64,000 nucleotides of DNA from Rhizobium sp. (GCA_019459285.1 JAIBEL010000048.1:1-64000); one strand, 5' to 3'; positions 1 through 8,666 are shown, counted from the first letter of the stretch. Notes: generated by a model not told the origin, from the letters alone. Made by a program: numbers and translations.

Positions 1-181
1 AACTCAAACTCACGCCGCTAAATTAATAACGACGCTTCATTCAAGTGTGAGCATTTATGCTAGCTGTCAGACCAACCTAAGTCAGCCCAACTACCGCAAC
101 AACACCCACACCTATCGGCTGTAAATTGTTAAAGATCAATCTCTTACTGACTTCGCTTTCGCTGCGTTGCCGTTTCGAGAG
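1..181 (-). other. 5' leader of an rRNA operon (boxA region)
   Basis: On the minus strand this stretch starts just after a strong stable-RNA promoter and contains GATCTTTAACAA (positions 137-126), which matches the boxA antitermination element of rrn leaders. The following sequence runs off the left edge without an open frame. The 16S rRNA gene itself should begin just outside the window; none of it is visible here. The boxA and promoter are seen directly; the identity of the downstream gene is inferred. Confidence 0.75.
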
Positions 182-187
182 GTGCGC

Positions 188-215
188 ATTCTACGTAGAT
201 CACATAAAACGTCAA
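188..215 (-). promoter_or_regulatory. rRNA operon promoter (sigma-70)
   Basis: Read on the minus strand: -35 TTGACG (215-210), a 16-base spacer, -10 TAGAAT (193-188), then a GC-rich GCGCACC discriminator, the arrangement expected of stringently controlled rRNA promoters. Transcription should start near 181. The -35 box lies only 16 bases past the 3' end of the tRNA-fMet gene, so the rRNA operon could also be reached by readthrough from the tRNA promoter. Confidence 0.75.
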
Positions 216-230
216 CACTTATTTTCGAAA

Positions 231-307
<77 letters not shown>

Positions 308-344
308 CCTGTCGCAAATGAAACCGCGTCAATCGAGAAGCGGA

Positions 345-374
345 ACTATAGCAAAGCGTGCTTGGCCCCGTCAA
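345..374 (-). promoter_or_regulatory. promoter of tRNA-fMet
   Basis: Minus strand: -35 TTGACG (374-369), 18-base spacer, -10 TATAGT (350-345). A start near 338 would leave a leader of about 30 bases for RNase P to remove. The remaining sequence up to 584 shows no gene or clear site. Confidence 0.6.
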
Positions 375-584
375 CACTTGCGGGCTTTATGACAAAGCCC
401 ATCGAGCTCCATTGGCAACATTCCCAATGTTTTCAATCGACTGAATGAGCCATGCCACCGCAGGCCAAGATGAGGATAACGGCGGACAGCGCGAAACAGC
501 CGGAAACCATGCACACTTATTGTGCAGACAATGTGTCGGCAAACTCGCTACCATTCAGCGTCGCTGTCGATAGGAAGTCCGCTT

Positions 585-1772
585 GTGTACATTTCCGATT
601 TTTCCCTGTCGCGCCTGCCGCGCATCGAGTTCGGTCCCGGCGTGCTCGGCAAGTTGCCGGCCATTGCCCGCACCTACGGCACACGTGCTTTGCTGGTGAC
701 CGGCGCGGGTTCGCTGAAGAACTCGCCATTCTGGGCAACCGTGACGGACGGGCTGAAGGCGCAGGGGGTTGCCTGGTTGCATCTGGCTGTTCCGGGCGAA
801 CCCTCTCCGCTGATGGTGGATGAGGCCGTGCGCGCCTTACGCCCGGAATCCATTGACGTGGTCATCGGCCTCGGCGGTGGCAGCGCGCTGGATGCGGCCA
901 AGGCGATTGCCGGTCTGCTCAAGCCCGGCAACTCGGTGATGGACCACCTGGAAGGCGTGGGACCCGAACTCGCGTACGCCGGTCCGGCCACACCGTTCAT
1001 TGCCGTACCGACCACCGCCGGCACCGGTTCGGAGGCGACCAAGAACGCCGTATTAAGCGTACAGGGCGCGGATGGCTTCAAGAAATCCTTCCGCGACGAA
1101 AAACTGGTGGCCGAAGTTGCACTGGTCGATCCCGATCTCCTCGCCACCTGCCCCGCCGCCGTGACTGCGGCGAACGGGATGGATGCCTTCACCCAGTTGC
1201 TGGAATCCTATGTTTCCTGCCGCGCCGCGCCCTTGACCGATTCGCTTGCCTGGGGCGGCATGAAGGCCGCCCGCGACGGCTTGCTGGCCTTATATGCCGA
1301 TGCCGGCGATGCTGCGGCGCGCAATCGCATGGCCTACGCGGCGCTGGTATCGGGCATCACACTGGCGCAGGTCGGGCTCGGCTCGGTGCACGGCCTGGCC
1401 GCGCCATTGGGGGCATTCTTCCCGATTCCGCACGGCGTCGCGTGCGGCACGCTGGTGGCGCAGGCCACACGCGTCAATATCGACGCGCTGCAGGCACGCG
1501 ACGCGAATCACCCGGCGCTGGAAAAATATGCACAAGTGGGGCGCCTGCTGAGCAAGCAGGGCCAACTGAACCAGACTGCGTCACACGCCGCCCTGATCGA
1601 TACGCTCGACGCCTGGACACGCAAACTTCAGCTTCCATCCCTGGCGCAGTTCGGCGTGACACCCGCCGATATCCCGCGCATCGTGGCCAACAGCCGCGGC
1701 AGCAGCATGAAAACCAATCCGATTGCGCTCACCGACGCTGAAATCGCGGGCATTCTCGCCGCGCGCATCTGA
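585..1772 (+). CDS. iron-containing alcohol dehydrogenase
   Basis: A 395-residue member of the Fe-ADH family (type III alcohol dehydrogenases), which use a divalent metal, usually iron, and NAD(P) to interconvert alcohols and aldehydes. The nucleotide-binding GGGSALDAAKA motif is near residue 90, followed by the conserved PTTAGTGSEAT segment and the metal-binding NGMDAF and HG...PHGVA segments. The GTG at 585 is preferred because AGGAAG lies seven bases upstream; a longer frame from 522 has no ribosome binding site and adds atypical residues. Length is normal for the family. Substrate cannot be told from the sequence. It stands alone, 64 bases before lemA. Confidence 0.9.
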   Translation: MYISDFSLSRLPRIEFGPGVLGKLPAIARTYGTRALLVTGAGSLKNSPFWATVTDGLKAQGVAWLHLAVPGEPSPLMVDEAVRALRPESIDVVIGLGGGSALDAAKAIAGLLKPGNSVMDHLEGVGPELAYAGPATPFIAVPTTAGTGSEATKNAVLSVQGADGFKKSFRDEKLVAEVALVDPDLLATCPAAVTAANGMDAFTQLLESYVSCRAAPLTDSLAWGGMKAARDGLLALYADAGDAAARNRMAYAALVSGITLAQVGLGSVHGLAAPLGAFFPIPHGVACGTLVAQATRVNIDALQARDANHPALEKYAQVGRLLSKQGQLNQTASHAALIDTLDAWTRKLQLPSLAQFGVTPADIPRIVANSRGSSMKTNPIALTDAEIAGILAARI

Positions 1773-1836
1773 CGTCCGCTCAAGTTAAACGGCTGTCGTC
1801 CGCTATTTCTGCGATCTCATCTTCTGGAACGCAACC

Positions 1837-2409
1837 ATGCCCGGCCTCCTGCTTTTCTTCATCGTGCTCGCACTTCCGGCAGTCTATGGCGTTTTCATCT
1901 TCAACCAGCTTGTCACGCTGAAGCATAACGTCGGCAAGGCTTGGTCGAATATCGACATCCTGCTCAAGCAGCGCCATGATGAATTGCCGAAGCTGGTCGA
2001 AACCTGCAAGCAATACATGCAGTTCGAACAGGAGACGCTTGAAAAAGTGATGCACGCGCGCAGCCAGGTCGCGAGCGCACGGGAATCGCAGAACATCCCC
2101 GCGCTGGGGCAGGCCGAAGGCGCATTGCGCGTGGGACTCGGCAATCTGTTCGCGGTCGCCGAGGCCTATCCCGAACTGAAGACCAACGAAACCTTCCTGC
2201 ATCTGCAGGCGCGCATTACCGGGCTGGAAAACGCGATTGCCGACCGCCGCGAGTTCTACAACGATTCGGTCAACGTCAACAACGTGCGGGTGGAGCAGTT
2301 TCCCGACACCCTCGTGGCGCGCCTGTTCGCCTTTCGCCAGTTTCCGCTGCTGCGCTTCGCTGCCGAGGAAAAGAAAGACGTTGACCTGAAGCAGCTCTTC
2401 GACCGCTGA
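1837..2409 (+). CDS. LemA family protein
   Basis: A 190-residue protein with one N-terminal membrane helix (about residues 3-23) followed by a long, mostly helical domain with the LemA pattern (WSNIDILLKQRHDELPKLVE). LemA proteins are membrane-anchored helical-bundle proteins of unsettled function. The stop overlaps the start of the next gene (ATGA-type overlap at 2409), so the two are translationally coupled. LemA genes are often paired with GIDE-domain or TPM-domain membrane proteins, and that is the pairing here. Confidence 0.9.
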   Translation: MPGLLLFFIVLALPAVYGVFIFNQLVTLKHNVGKAWSNIDILLKQRHDELPKLVETCKQYMQFEQETLEKVMHARSQVASARESQNIPALGQAEGALRVGLGNLFAVAEAYPELKTNETFLHLQARITGLENAIADRREFYNDSVNVNNVRVEQFPDTLVARLFAFRQFPLLRFAAEEKKDVDLKQLFDR

Positions 2410-3317
2410 TGCTTCCGGTACGCTGGACGGCCGAATGGCGGCACGACTACGCCAATTTTGCGCTGGGCGGCGGCAATCTGGCCATACTGCTGCTCGGCTT
2501 CCAGTTGCATTCCCATCTAGGCTGGCAAATCAGTTTTGCGTTGGTCGGGCTGACCAGTTTCTGGGCGTGGTTTGCCAACCTCAAGCGCTATCGCACCGTG
2601 GCGGATACGCCAACCTCGCGCATCGCCTCGGCCCCGCAAGGCTACATCGAGCTCGTCGGACGCGGCAGCCAGCCGCCGGGCGACAAGCTGATCAGCCCGG
2701 TCAACGGCCTGCCCTGCCTGTGGTACCGCTACCGCATCGAGCGCAAGGACGGCGACCGCTGGGAATACGTCGAATCCGGGATATCGCATGACACGTTCGG
2801 CGTGGACGACGGCAGCGGCAGCGTGCTCATCGATCCCGACGGCGCGGAAATTCTTACTTCGCGCAAACAGGTCTCGACCTCGGGCGCTTATCGCAAAACA
2901 GAATGGACGCTGATCGAAGGCGACACCATTTACGTGATCGGCGACCACGTAACCCTGGGCGGCCCCAATGCCGTGCTCGACAAGAAGGCCGATCTCGCGA
3001 CGCTGCTGGCCGAATGGAAGACCGACAAGACCGCCTTGCTAGCGCGTTTTGACGCCGACCGCGACGGCGAAATCAGCCTCGACGAGTGGGAGCGCGCGCG
3101 CCAGGCCGCATCCGACGAAGTCGACCGGGCTCATCTCGATATCCGCCTGAAAGACGGCATTCATCTCGTGCGCAAACCGTCGCATGGCCGCCCCTTCCTG
3201 ATCGCCAACCGCGAAGTCACCGCGCTGGTACGGCATTTTCGGCTATGGAGCTGGCTGCACCTGGCACTGACGATGGGCGCCCTGATCGGCTTGGCGCTGC
3301 TCGGGCGCACAGCCTGA
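2409..3317 (+). CDS. GIDE-domain membrane protein with EF-hand-like loop
   Basis: A 302-residue protein resembling the bacterial GIDE family, annotated from similarity to the membrane part of eukaryotic MULAN E3 ligases; bacterial members lack a RING finger and no ligase activity should be assumed. Membrane helices are predicted near residues 17-50 and at the C-terminus (about 280-298). A soluble middle domain has the family's pattern of a cysteine, tryptophan and YRYRIE strand near residue 100. Around residues 213-226 there is DADRDGEISLDEWE, a good EF-hand calcium loop. It is coupled to lemA. Function is unknown; a shared envelope role with LemA is inference. Confidence 0.75.
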   Translation: MLPVRWTAEWRHDYANFALGGGNLAILLLGFQLHSHLGWQISFALVGLTSFWAWFANLKRYRTVADTPTSRIASAPQGYIELVGRGSQPPGDKLISPVNGLPCLWYRYRIERKDGDRWEYVESGISHDTFGVDDGSGSVLIDPDGAEILTSRKQVSTSGAYRKTEWTLIEGDTIYVIGDHVTLGGPNAVLDKKADLATLLAEWKTDKTALLARFDADRDGEISLDEWERARQAASDEVDRAHLDIRLKDGIHLVRKPSHGRPFLIANREVTALVRHFRLWSWLHLALTMGALIGLALLGRTA

Positions 3318-3369
3318 CGCTTGCCCTGCCCGGCTTCCCGCCCTATAGTCAAGGCACGGAGGACGCATC

Positions 3370-3645
3370 ATGAAACCTGCCATACCCGAGACCCCTGCTG
3401 AATACGACCACACCCGCATCATCGAGCGACCGGATGGATGCTACTGGATCGATGCCATGACCGGCGAGGAATACGGCCCCTTCGCCAGCCTGCTGGAAGC
3501 CGTACAAGACATGGAGTACAACGCCGACAGCGACTACGAACCTGGCGAAACGGTAGAAGAGGCCGAAGAAGAGATCGGCATTTCCGACTGGATCGACCCC
3601 GATACCGGCGACCCAGGCGAAGCGTCTCACCGCCCCGTCGACTGA
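3370..3645 (+). CDS. small acidic protein of unknown function
   Basis: Ninety-one residues, very rich in Asp and Glu, no signal peptide and no membrane segment. The start has a strong ribosome binding site (GGAGG nine bases upstream). I do not recognise a domain. The pattern PDGCYWIDAMTGEEYGPF in the N-terminal half suggests a small folded domain, followed by a disordered acidic tail. Its last 19 bases overlap the end of the convergent gene at 3627-4076. Confidence 0.6.
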   Translation: MKPAIPETPAEYDHTRIIERPDGCYWIDAMTGEEYGPFASLLEAVQDMEYNADSDYEPGETVEEAEEEIGISDWIDPDTGDPGEASHRPVD

Positions 3646-4076
3646 TTCCCGGCCAGCCGGGATTGCCCGGATACGCCCCGGTCTGCAGCTTCCGCCATTC
3701 GCGCCTCGCGCTCGAACGGATTGTCGCGATAGGGATTGCCGCCGCGCAGCCACGCAAGCAACCCGGCCAGCGGATACAGCACCAGCAGCAAAACACCCCA
3801 ACGTTCAAATTGCCTGACATGCGCACGCTCGTGCACACGCGTCGCAGCCAGGGCACTCGATGACACACCCAGCACGACGTGTCCCAGCGTGATTGCCGCG
3901 ACCGGTCCGCTGAACGGAAAACCGCGCTGCAACACCCATGCCGGCCAGCCGCCCGCGGCTTCCAGCACACCCTCCACCTGCCGCATGGCGCCTCCACTCC
4001 CCCGTGCGGCGAGCGCAATCAATACGCCCAACAGGGTGACCGGAAACGGCCACAGATAGCGCAGGGAACGGCTCAT
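3627..4076 (-). CDS. conserved membrane protein with HExxH motif
   Basis: A 149-residue protein with hydrophobic segments near residues 8-25, 55-75 and 95-112. Between them is HERAHVRQFERWG, an HExxH-like motif typical of a family of small membrane proteins in beta- and gamma-proteobacteria; whether it binds zinc is not known. Its ATG follows directly on the TGA of the 2Fe-2S reductase (4077-5537), so it belongs to that operon and is probably coupled to it. The C-terminal 20 residues are polar and poorly conserved in appearance. Confidence 0.65.
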   Translation of the reverse strand: MSRSLRYLWPFPVTLLGVLIALAARGSGGAMRQVEGVLEAAGGWPAWVLQRGFPFSGPVAAITLGHVVLGVSSSALAATRVHERAHVRQFERWGVLLLVLYPLAGLLAWLRGGNPYRDNPFEREARMAEAADRGVSGQSRLAGNQSTGR

Positions 4077-5537
4077 TCAGGTATCCAGCACGCCAAAGAA
4101 CCAACGCGCCTCGTGCAAACCTTCCGCCACGAAATGCCGGCGCGCCTGTTCAAGCTGCGTCGCGGTCCCCGCCGCATACACGTCGAAGCGATGCAGATCC
4201 GGGTAATCCGTCACAATGCCTTGCAGCACGGCTTCCAGGTCGTCGGTCGACGCATGCGGCAGGTAGTTGAAATTATCCAGCGCATCGGTCCAGGCGCGGC
4301 ACAGGTTGTCCTGGTAATGGCCGGCCTCGTCGGCCAGCCAGTGCAGATCCATCGACTCAGCCAGTTCCAGCGACATGGCATGCTGGATCAGGCTCTTGAT
4401 CGGCGCGAAGCCCGCGCCGAAAGCGAGGAAAATCACCGGACGCGGCGAGTCCTCGTCCAGCACGAATTCGCCGAAAGGTCCTTCCACCTTCACCACGTCA
4501 TTGGCCTTCAAGCTGCCAAACACGCTCTCGACAAACGCATCGTCCGCCCGGCGCGGGATCTGGATCTCGATGTGGCGATCCTCGCACGGGCAACTGGCAA
4601 TGGCATAGCGCCCCTTCACCCCGTCGATCGACACGTCGACGCTCTGGCCGCCGAGATAACGCAGGCGCTGGCTGCGCGGCGCGAGAATATGCAGCGCAGC
4701 CATGTGCGGATTGAACACCTCGATCGACTTCACCTTGGCGGTGAGCTGCTGCACCGGAATGTCGCGCGCGCCCGCCACATTGGCTTCGATCACCACGTCG
4801 TTGACCGGCGCATAGGCGCACAGCAGGATCATCCCGGCCTCTTTTTCGGCTTCTTTCAGAACATAGTCGTGCGCATGGACCTTCGTCACCTCGCCCGACA
4901 GCACACGTGCCTTGCAGTCGCCGCAATTGCCGTTGCTGCAGCCGTAATTCAGCGACACGCCATTGCGCAGCGCGGCTTCCAGCAAGGTGTCGTTGCCCTC
5001 CACGTAGAACTCGTGGCCGCTGGGCTGGATGGTCACATGGGCTGACATGATTTTGAATATCCTTTCCTGCGCAATCGTCGCCTGCGCCTGCACCGCATCC
5101 GGCGGAACCTCGGCCAGATTGCGCAGTAGAAATGCGCGCAAGGTATGCAGGGCATGGCGCGTTTCCGCGCTTTGGTCTTCTTCGATTTCGTCGATCTTCT
5201 CGTCGAGCCAGGTCATCACGTTGCCGTAATGCAGCAGCAAGGCCTTGGCCGCTGCATAGTCGTCGCCCAGCGCGTTCAGGCGCGCCACCAGCACGTCCTT
5301 GTCGGGCAAGGCACGCTCCAGCACCCGCTTGGCGAACGCCTTGTCCTTGATTTCCTGGACCCGGCGAAATTCGGCATCGTCGTCCCACTTCACCTCGGGA
5401 AACACGCGCAGCAATTCGTCGAGCTCGACCATGCCGTCAAAGGTCGCCAGCACACCGCCGCGAATCATCTCCTGCAGCGCGTGACGCGGCTGGCCGACCA
5501 GCTTGGCCACACGGGAAAGCGGAAGTAAATGGCTCAT
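4077..5537 (-). CDS. 2Fe-2S/FAD/NAD(P)H oxidoreductase with N-terminal helical domain
   Basis: A 486-residue protein. From about residue 165 it is a plant-ferredoxin-type 2Fe-2S domain (cysteines in CSNGNCGDC and a fourth in LLCAY), then an FAD-binding barrel (RYAIASCP) and an NAD(P)-binding domain (FGAGFAPIKSL), the order seen in CDP-6-deoxy-glucoseen reductase and phenol hydroxylase reductase components. The first 160 residues are an unrelated region: a winged-helix-like start (SRVAKLVGQPRHALQEMIRGG) and charged helices. The frame stays open much further upstream, but the ATG at 5537 begins the recognisable protein and GGAG lies upstream. The electron acceptor is unknown; a sugar deoxygenation role is not supported by the neighbours. 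Confidence 0.75.
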   Translation of the reverse strand: MSHLLPLSRVAKLVGQPRHALQEMIRGGVLATFDGMVELDELLRVFPEVKWDDDAEFRRVQEIKDKAFAKRVLERALPDKDVLVARLNALGDDYAAAKALLLHYGNVMTWLDEKIDEIEEDQSAETRHALHTLRAFLLRNLAEVPPDAVQAQATIAQERIFKIMSAHVTIQPSGHEFYVEGNDTLLEAALRNGVSLNYGCSNGNCGDCKARVLSGEVTKVHAHDYVLKEAEKEAGMILLCAYAPVNDVVIEANVAGARDIPVQQLTAKVKSIEVFNPHMAALHILAPRSQRLRYLGGQSVDVSIDGVKGRYAIASCPCEDRHIEIQIPRRADDAFVESVFGSLKANDVVKVEGPFGEFVLDEDSPRPVIFLAFGAGFAPIKSLIQHAMSLELAESMDLHWLADEAGHYQDNLCRAWTDALDNFNYLPHASTDDLEAVLQGIVTDYPDLHRFDVYAAGTATQLEQARRHFVAEGLHEARWFFGVLDT

Positions 5538-5639
5538 GGCACGATGGTACTCCGTGTCCGCGGCGGACAGAATCGGCACTTCACCAGATTCTGAATCCCT
5601 GATTCGCCCGGCCACCCCGTCTGACAATACAATCCCGTC

Positions 5640-7388
5640 ATGCCGTCCATCACCATCCGTTCGTGTCCCGCCGACGCCCGCGCCGCCCTCGAACAGGCCG
5701 GGCTCGCCCCCGTCTGGGCGCGGTTGTATGCCGCCCGCGGCGTCAGCCATCCCGACGAAGTCGCGCACCGCCTGCCGCAGCTGCTGCCGCCCGCCGGCCT
5801 GCTGCACATCGAACGCGCCGCCGCGCTGCTGGCCGACGCCATTCGCGACCACAAGCGCCTGCTCATCATCGCCGACTACGACGCCGACGGCGCCACTGCC
5901 TGCGCGGTCGGCGTGCGCGGCCTGCGCCTGCTCGGCGCGCAGGTCGATTTCATCGTGCCCAACCGGCTCGAACATGGCTACGGCCTCACCCCTGACATTG
6001 TGAAGCTCGCCGCCGCACGACAGCCCGACCTGCTGGTCACGGTGGACAACGGCATCGCTGCGGTCGAGGGCGTGGCGGCGGCGAACGCCCTCGGCATCCC
6101 CGTACTGGTCACCGACCACCATCTGCCCGGCGACGCGTTGCCGGCCGCTGTCTGCATCGTCAATCCCAACCAGCCGGGTTGCGGCTTCGGCTCGAAGAAT
6201 CTGGCCGGGGTCGGCGTGATGTTCTACGTGCTGCTGGCCCTGCGCGCCGAGCTGCGCCAGCGCGGCGCCTATGCCGACACGCCCGAACCGGACCTACGCG
6301 CCCTGCTCGACCTGGTCGCGCTCGGCACGGTGGCCGACGTCGTCAAGCTCGACGCCAATAACCGCACCCTCGTCGCCCAGGGGCTGGCGCGCATGCGCGC
6401 GGGCAAGGCCAGCGCCGGCGTCAACGCGCTGTTCCGCGCTGCCGGGCGCGAGTCTGCGCGCGCCACCGTGTTCGACCTCGGCTTCATGCTCGGCCCGCGG
6501 CTGAACGCCGCCGGCCGCATCGACGACATGGCGCTCGGCATCGAATGCCTGCTGGCCGACGACCCCGCCGCCGCACAGGAGCTGGCGCAGCGGCTCGACA
6601 CGCTCAATCGGACGCGGCGCGACGTCGAGGCCGACATGCTGGAGGAGGCGCTCGCCATCCTCGCCACCTTCAATCCTGACGACAGCCACAGCCTCACGGC
6701 GTTTCAGTCTGGCTGGCACGTCGGCGTGATCGGTATCCTGGCGTCGCGCCTGAAGGACAAGTTCCACCGCCCCACCATCGTGCTGGCCCAAAGCGAGAGC
6801 GGAGGAGCGGGAGGGTCGCTGCAGTCGCAGCGGGGACCCACCGGCCTACCCCTTGCGGGTGAGCTCAAAGGCTCCGGCCGCTCCATCCCCGGCCTGCATC
6901 TGCGCGACGCGCTCGACCTGATCGACAAGCGCCACCCCGGCCTGATCGTCAAATTCGGCGGCCACGCCATGGCCGCCGGGCTCAGCATTCCCGCCGGGCG
7001 CCACGCGGAGTTCGGCGCAGCATTCGAGGCCGTGGTACGCGAACTGATCGACCCGGCAGATCTCGATGGCAGGATCGAAACCGACGGCGAACTGGATCTC
7101 GCCGAACACAGCTACGAGCTCGCCGAGCAGTTCGACCATGCGGTCTGGGGGCAGGGCTTTCCTGCGCCGCTGTTCACCGCCACCTTCGATGTCGTGGCGC
7201 AGCGCGTCGTCGGCGAGAAACATCTGAAACTCAAGCTGGCGCGCGGGGAGACCTCGTTCGACGCCATGCGGTTCTTCCAGGCCGACCCGCTGCCAGACCG
7301 CATCCGCGCCGTCTACGCGCTCATGCCGAACGAATTCAATGGCCAGCAGTCATTGCAACTCAAACTGCAACACTGGGAGCCTGTCTGA
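5640..7388 (+). CDS. recJ: single-stranded-DNA-specific exonuclease RecJ
   Basis: A 582-residue RecJ, the 5'-3' single-strand exonuclease of recombination and mismatch repair. The DHH-family metal motifs are present in order: ADYDADGATA (near residue 80), VTVDNG, TDHHLPGD, and the DHHA1 motif GGHAMAAGLSI near residue 440; a C-terminal OB-like domain follows. Between HRPTIVLA and GSGRSIPGLHLRDAL there are about 20 extra residues rich in Gly, Ser and Gln (near residues 382-402), longer than usual for the family. A -10-like TACAAT lies just before the start, so the leader must be very short. Confidence 0.95.
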   Translation: MPSITIRSCPADARAALEQAGLAPVWARLYAARGVSHPDEVAHRLPQLLPPAGLLHIERAAALLADAIRDHKRLLIIADYDADGATACAVGVRGLRLLGAQVDFIVPNRLEHGYGLTPDIVKLAAARQPDLLVTVDNGIAAVEGVAAANALGIPVLVTDHHLPGDALPAAVCIVNPNQPGCGFGSKNLAGVGVMFYVLLALRAELRQRGAYADTPEPDLRALLDLVALGTVADVVKLDANNRTLVAQGLARMRAGKASAGVNALFRAAGRESARATVFDLGFMLGPRLNAAGRIDDMALGIECLLADDPAAAQELAQRLDTLNRTRRDVEADMLEEALAILATFNPDDSHSLTAFQSGWHVGVIGILASRLKDKFHRPTIVLAQSESGGAGGSLQSQRGPTGLPLAGELKGSGRSIPGLHLRDALDLIDKRHPGLIVKFGGHAMAAGLSIPAGRHAEFGAAFEAVVRELIDPADLDGRIETDGELDLAEHSYELAEQFDHAVWGQGFPAPLFTATFDVVAQRVVGEKHLKLKLARGETSFDAMRFFQADPLPDRIRAVYALMPNEFNGQQSLQLKLQHWEPV

Positions 7389-7397
7389 TGATTTCCC

Positions 7398-7418
7398 TTG
7401 CAACTTGAAACTTGAAAC
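7398..7418. repeat. three heptanucleotide repeats (TTGNAAC)
   Basis: TTGCAAC, TTGAAAC, TTGAAAC in tandem between recJ and the rhomboid gene. The same 7-base periodicity and similar units occur at 37397-37424 and 37452-37486, so this is one member of a dispersed family of short degenerate heptamer arrays in this genome. Confidence 0.6.
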
Positions 7419-7425
7419 TGCGCTC

Positions 7426-8019
7426 ATGCCGCCGATCACACTCGCCCTCATCCTGCTGAATGTTCTCGTCTATGTGCTCGAACTCGTCACCGGCCCCGAG
7501 ATCATCCGCATCTTCGGCCTGTGGCCGCCGGGCTCGGGCGGCGCGTTCCATCTGTGGCAACTGGTCACCTACAGCTTCCTGCACGGCTCGCTGACCCATT
7601 TGGGATTCAATATGTTCGCCGTGTGGATGTTCGGTGCCGAACTGGAAAGGCGCTGGAACGACCTGCGTTACCTGCTGACCTACCTGCTCAGCGTCGTCGT
7701 GGCCGCGATGACGCAGATCGCCGTCTCCGGCTATTTCCTGCACAGCAGCAGCCCCGTCATCGGCGCCTCGGGCGGCGTGTTCGGCCTCCTGCTGGCCTAT
7801 GCGCTGTATTTCCCGCGCAGCGTCGTCAGCATCATCTTCCTGCCTTTCATCCGCATCCCGGCGCGCCTCTTCGTGCTCGGCTACGGCGCTGTCGAACTCG
7901 TCCTCGGCCTCACCAGCACCGATGCGGGCGTCGCCCACTTCGCCCACCTCGGCGGATTGTTCGGCGGCTGGCTGGGCGTGCAGTATTTCCGCGGGCGCGG
8001 GGTGTTCGGGAAACGATAA
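7426..8019 (+). CDS. rhomboid family intramembrane serine protease
   Basis: A 197-residue six-helix membrane protein with the rhomboid signature: HGSLTHLGFNMFAVW in the second helix region, the catalytic serine in GASGGVFG (about residue 110) and the catalytic histidine in AHLGGLFGG near residue 175. Rhomboids cleave within transmembrane helices of other proteins; the substrate is unknown. The ATG at 7426 starts the first membrane helix properly; the extra upstream residues of the open frame come from a repeat-like stretch (7398-7418). No ribosome binding site is obvious, but the gene follows recJ by 37 bases and may be read from it. Confidence 0.88.
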   Translation: MPPITLALILLNVLVYVLELVTGPEIIRIFGLWPPGSGGAFHLWQLVTYSFLHGSLTHLGFNMFAVWMFGAELERRWNDLRYLLTYLLSVVVAAMTQIAVSGYFLHSSSPVIGASGGVFGLLLAYALYFPRSVVSIIFLPFIRIPARLFVLGYGAVELVLGLTSTDAGVAHFAHLGGLFGGWLGVQYFRGRGVFGKR

Positions 8020-8065
8020 CGCGTGTCCAGCAGGCCGACCGGACTGAGATTAACCACCAGAGAAA

Positions 8066-8436
8066 TTAAGCGCGAAGCAACGGCAATAGACGCAAACGTG
8101 TGCGATTGGGATCAACCGTCAGCAAAGCACCTTCCTGCAGTTCTAACTCCATTTGGCGCAATGCAGCAGCGACCTGAGCGCCAATCCTGTCCGGGTTGAC
8201 ATCCTCTGCGCGGATTTGAACAACGCTTGGTTTTTCGCCATGTGTTGCGGCCAGAATCGCGCTGAAATCAAGATCATGAGTAAGCACGATGTAATCGTTT
8301 GCCGCTGCATAATCCATGATTTCTGAATCAGGTGCATTGACTCTCCCGACTGCCGACCAATGGTAGCCTGCAGACCCAATCCGTTTAGCATATCCACCCA
8401 GCGCGGCGACAGATTCATGTCCACAAGCACTTTCAT
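8066..8436 (-). pseudogene. DUF5615 PIN-like protein gene with a one-base frameshift
   Basis: The protein begins MKVLVDMNLSPRWVDMLNGLG in one frame (start 8436) and continues in a second frame as AGYHWSAVGRVNAPDSEIMD and HDLDFSAILAAT to the stop at 8066. Adding one G to the GGG run at 8377-8375 (minus strand) restores a complete DUF5615 protein of about 123 residues, including the PIN-like acidic residues in VDMN, DSE and THDLDF. DUF5615 proteins are PIN-domain-like nuclease candidates that pair with DUF433 proteins, as here (ATGA overlap with 8433). Either the toxin-like gene is inactivated or the run was misread; the sequence alone cannot decide. Confidence 0.75.
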
Positions 8437-8666
8437 GCGTTGGCCAGCATAACCTCGCGTTCTTCGGCACGCCACGCGGCATAGCGCAGCGCTTGCATGA
8501 TGTCTTCGCGTTCCAGGTAAGGATAGTCGGCGAGAATTTCCTCAATGCTGCGTCCAGTACCGACCTGACTCACAACCATGCCAACCGTGACACGCATCCC
8601 TCGAATGCAAGCCTTGCCGCCCATCATCTCAGGTTGCTGGGTAATACGATCGAGTCCCTGCGTCAT
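8433..8666 (-). CDS. DUF433 domain protein (antitoxin-like)
   Basis: A 77-residue protein with the DUF433 pattern: GGKACIRGMRVTV, then SIEEILADYPYLEREDIMQAL, a winged or ribbon-helix DNA-binding-like fold seen in antitoxins of the VapB/DUF5615 type. The ATG at 8666 is chosen because GGAG stands eight bases upstream; a start at 8684 lacks this. It overlaps the start of the DUF5615 gene by ATGA, so the pair is a two-gene operon and probably a toxin-antitoxin-like module, of which only this gene is intact. Confidence 0.8.
   Translation of the reverse strand: MTQGLDRITQQPEMMGGKACIRGMRVTVGMVVSQVGTGRSIEEILADYPYLEREDIMQALRYAAWRAEEREVMLANA

Noticed and set aside
3879-5045. 388-residue plus-strand frame opposite the 2Fe-2S reductase
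   Set aside because: His/Arg/Gln-rich composition with no domain; it is the antisense shadow of a gene with clear motifs.
5538-6122. 195-residue N-terminal extension of the 2Fe-2S reductase
   Set aside because: It is antisense to recJ and its promoter, and the reductase has a good start at 5537.
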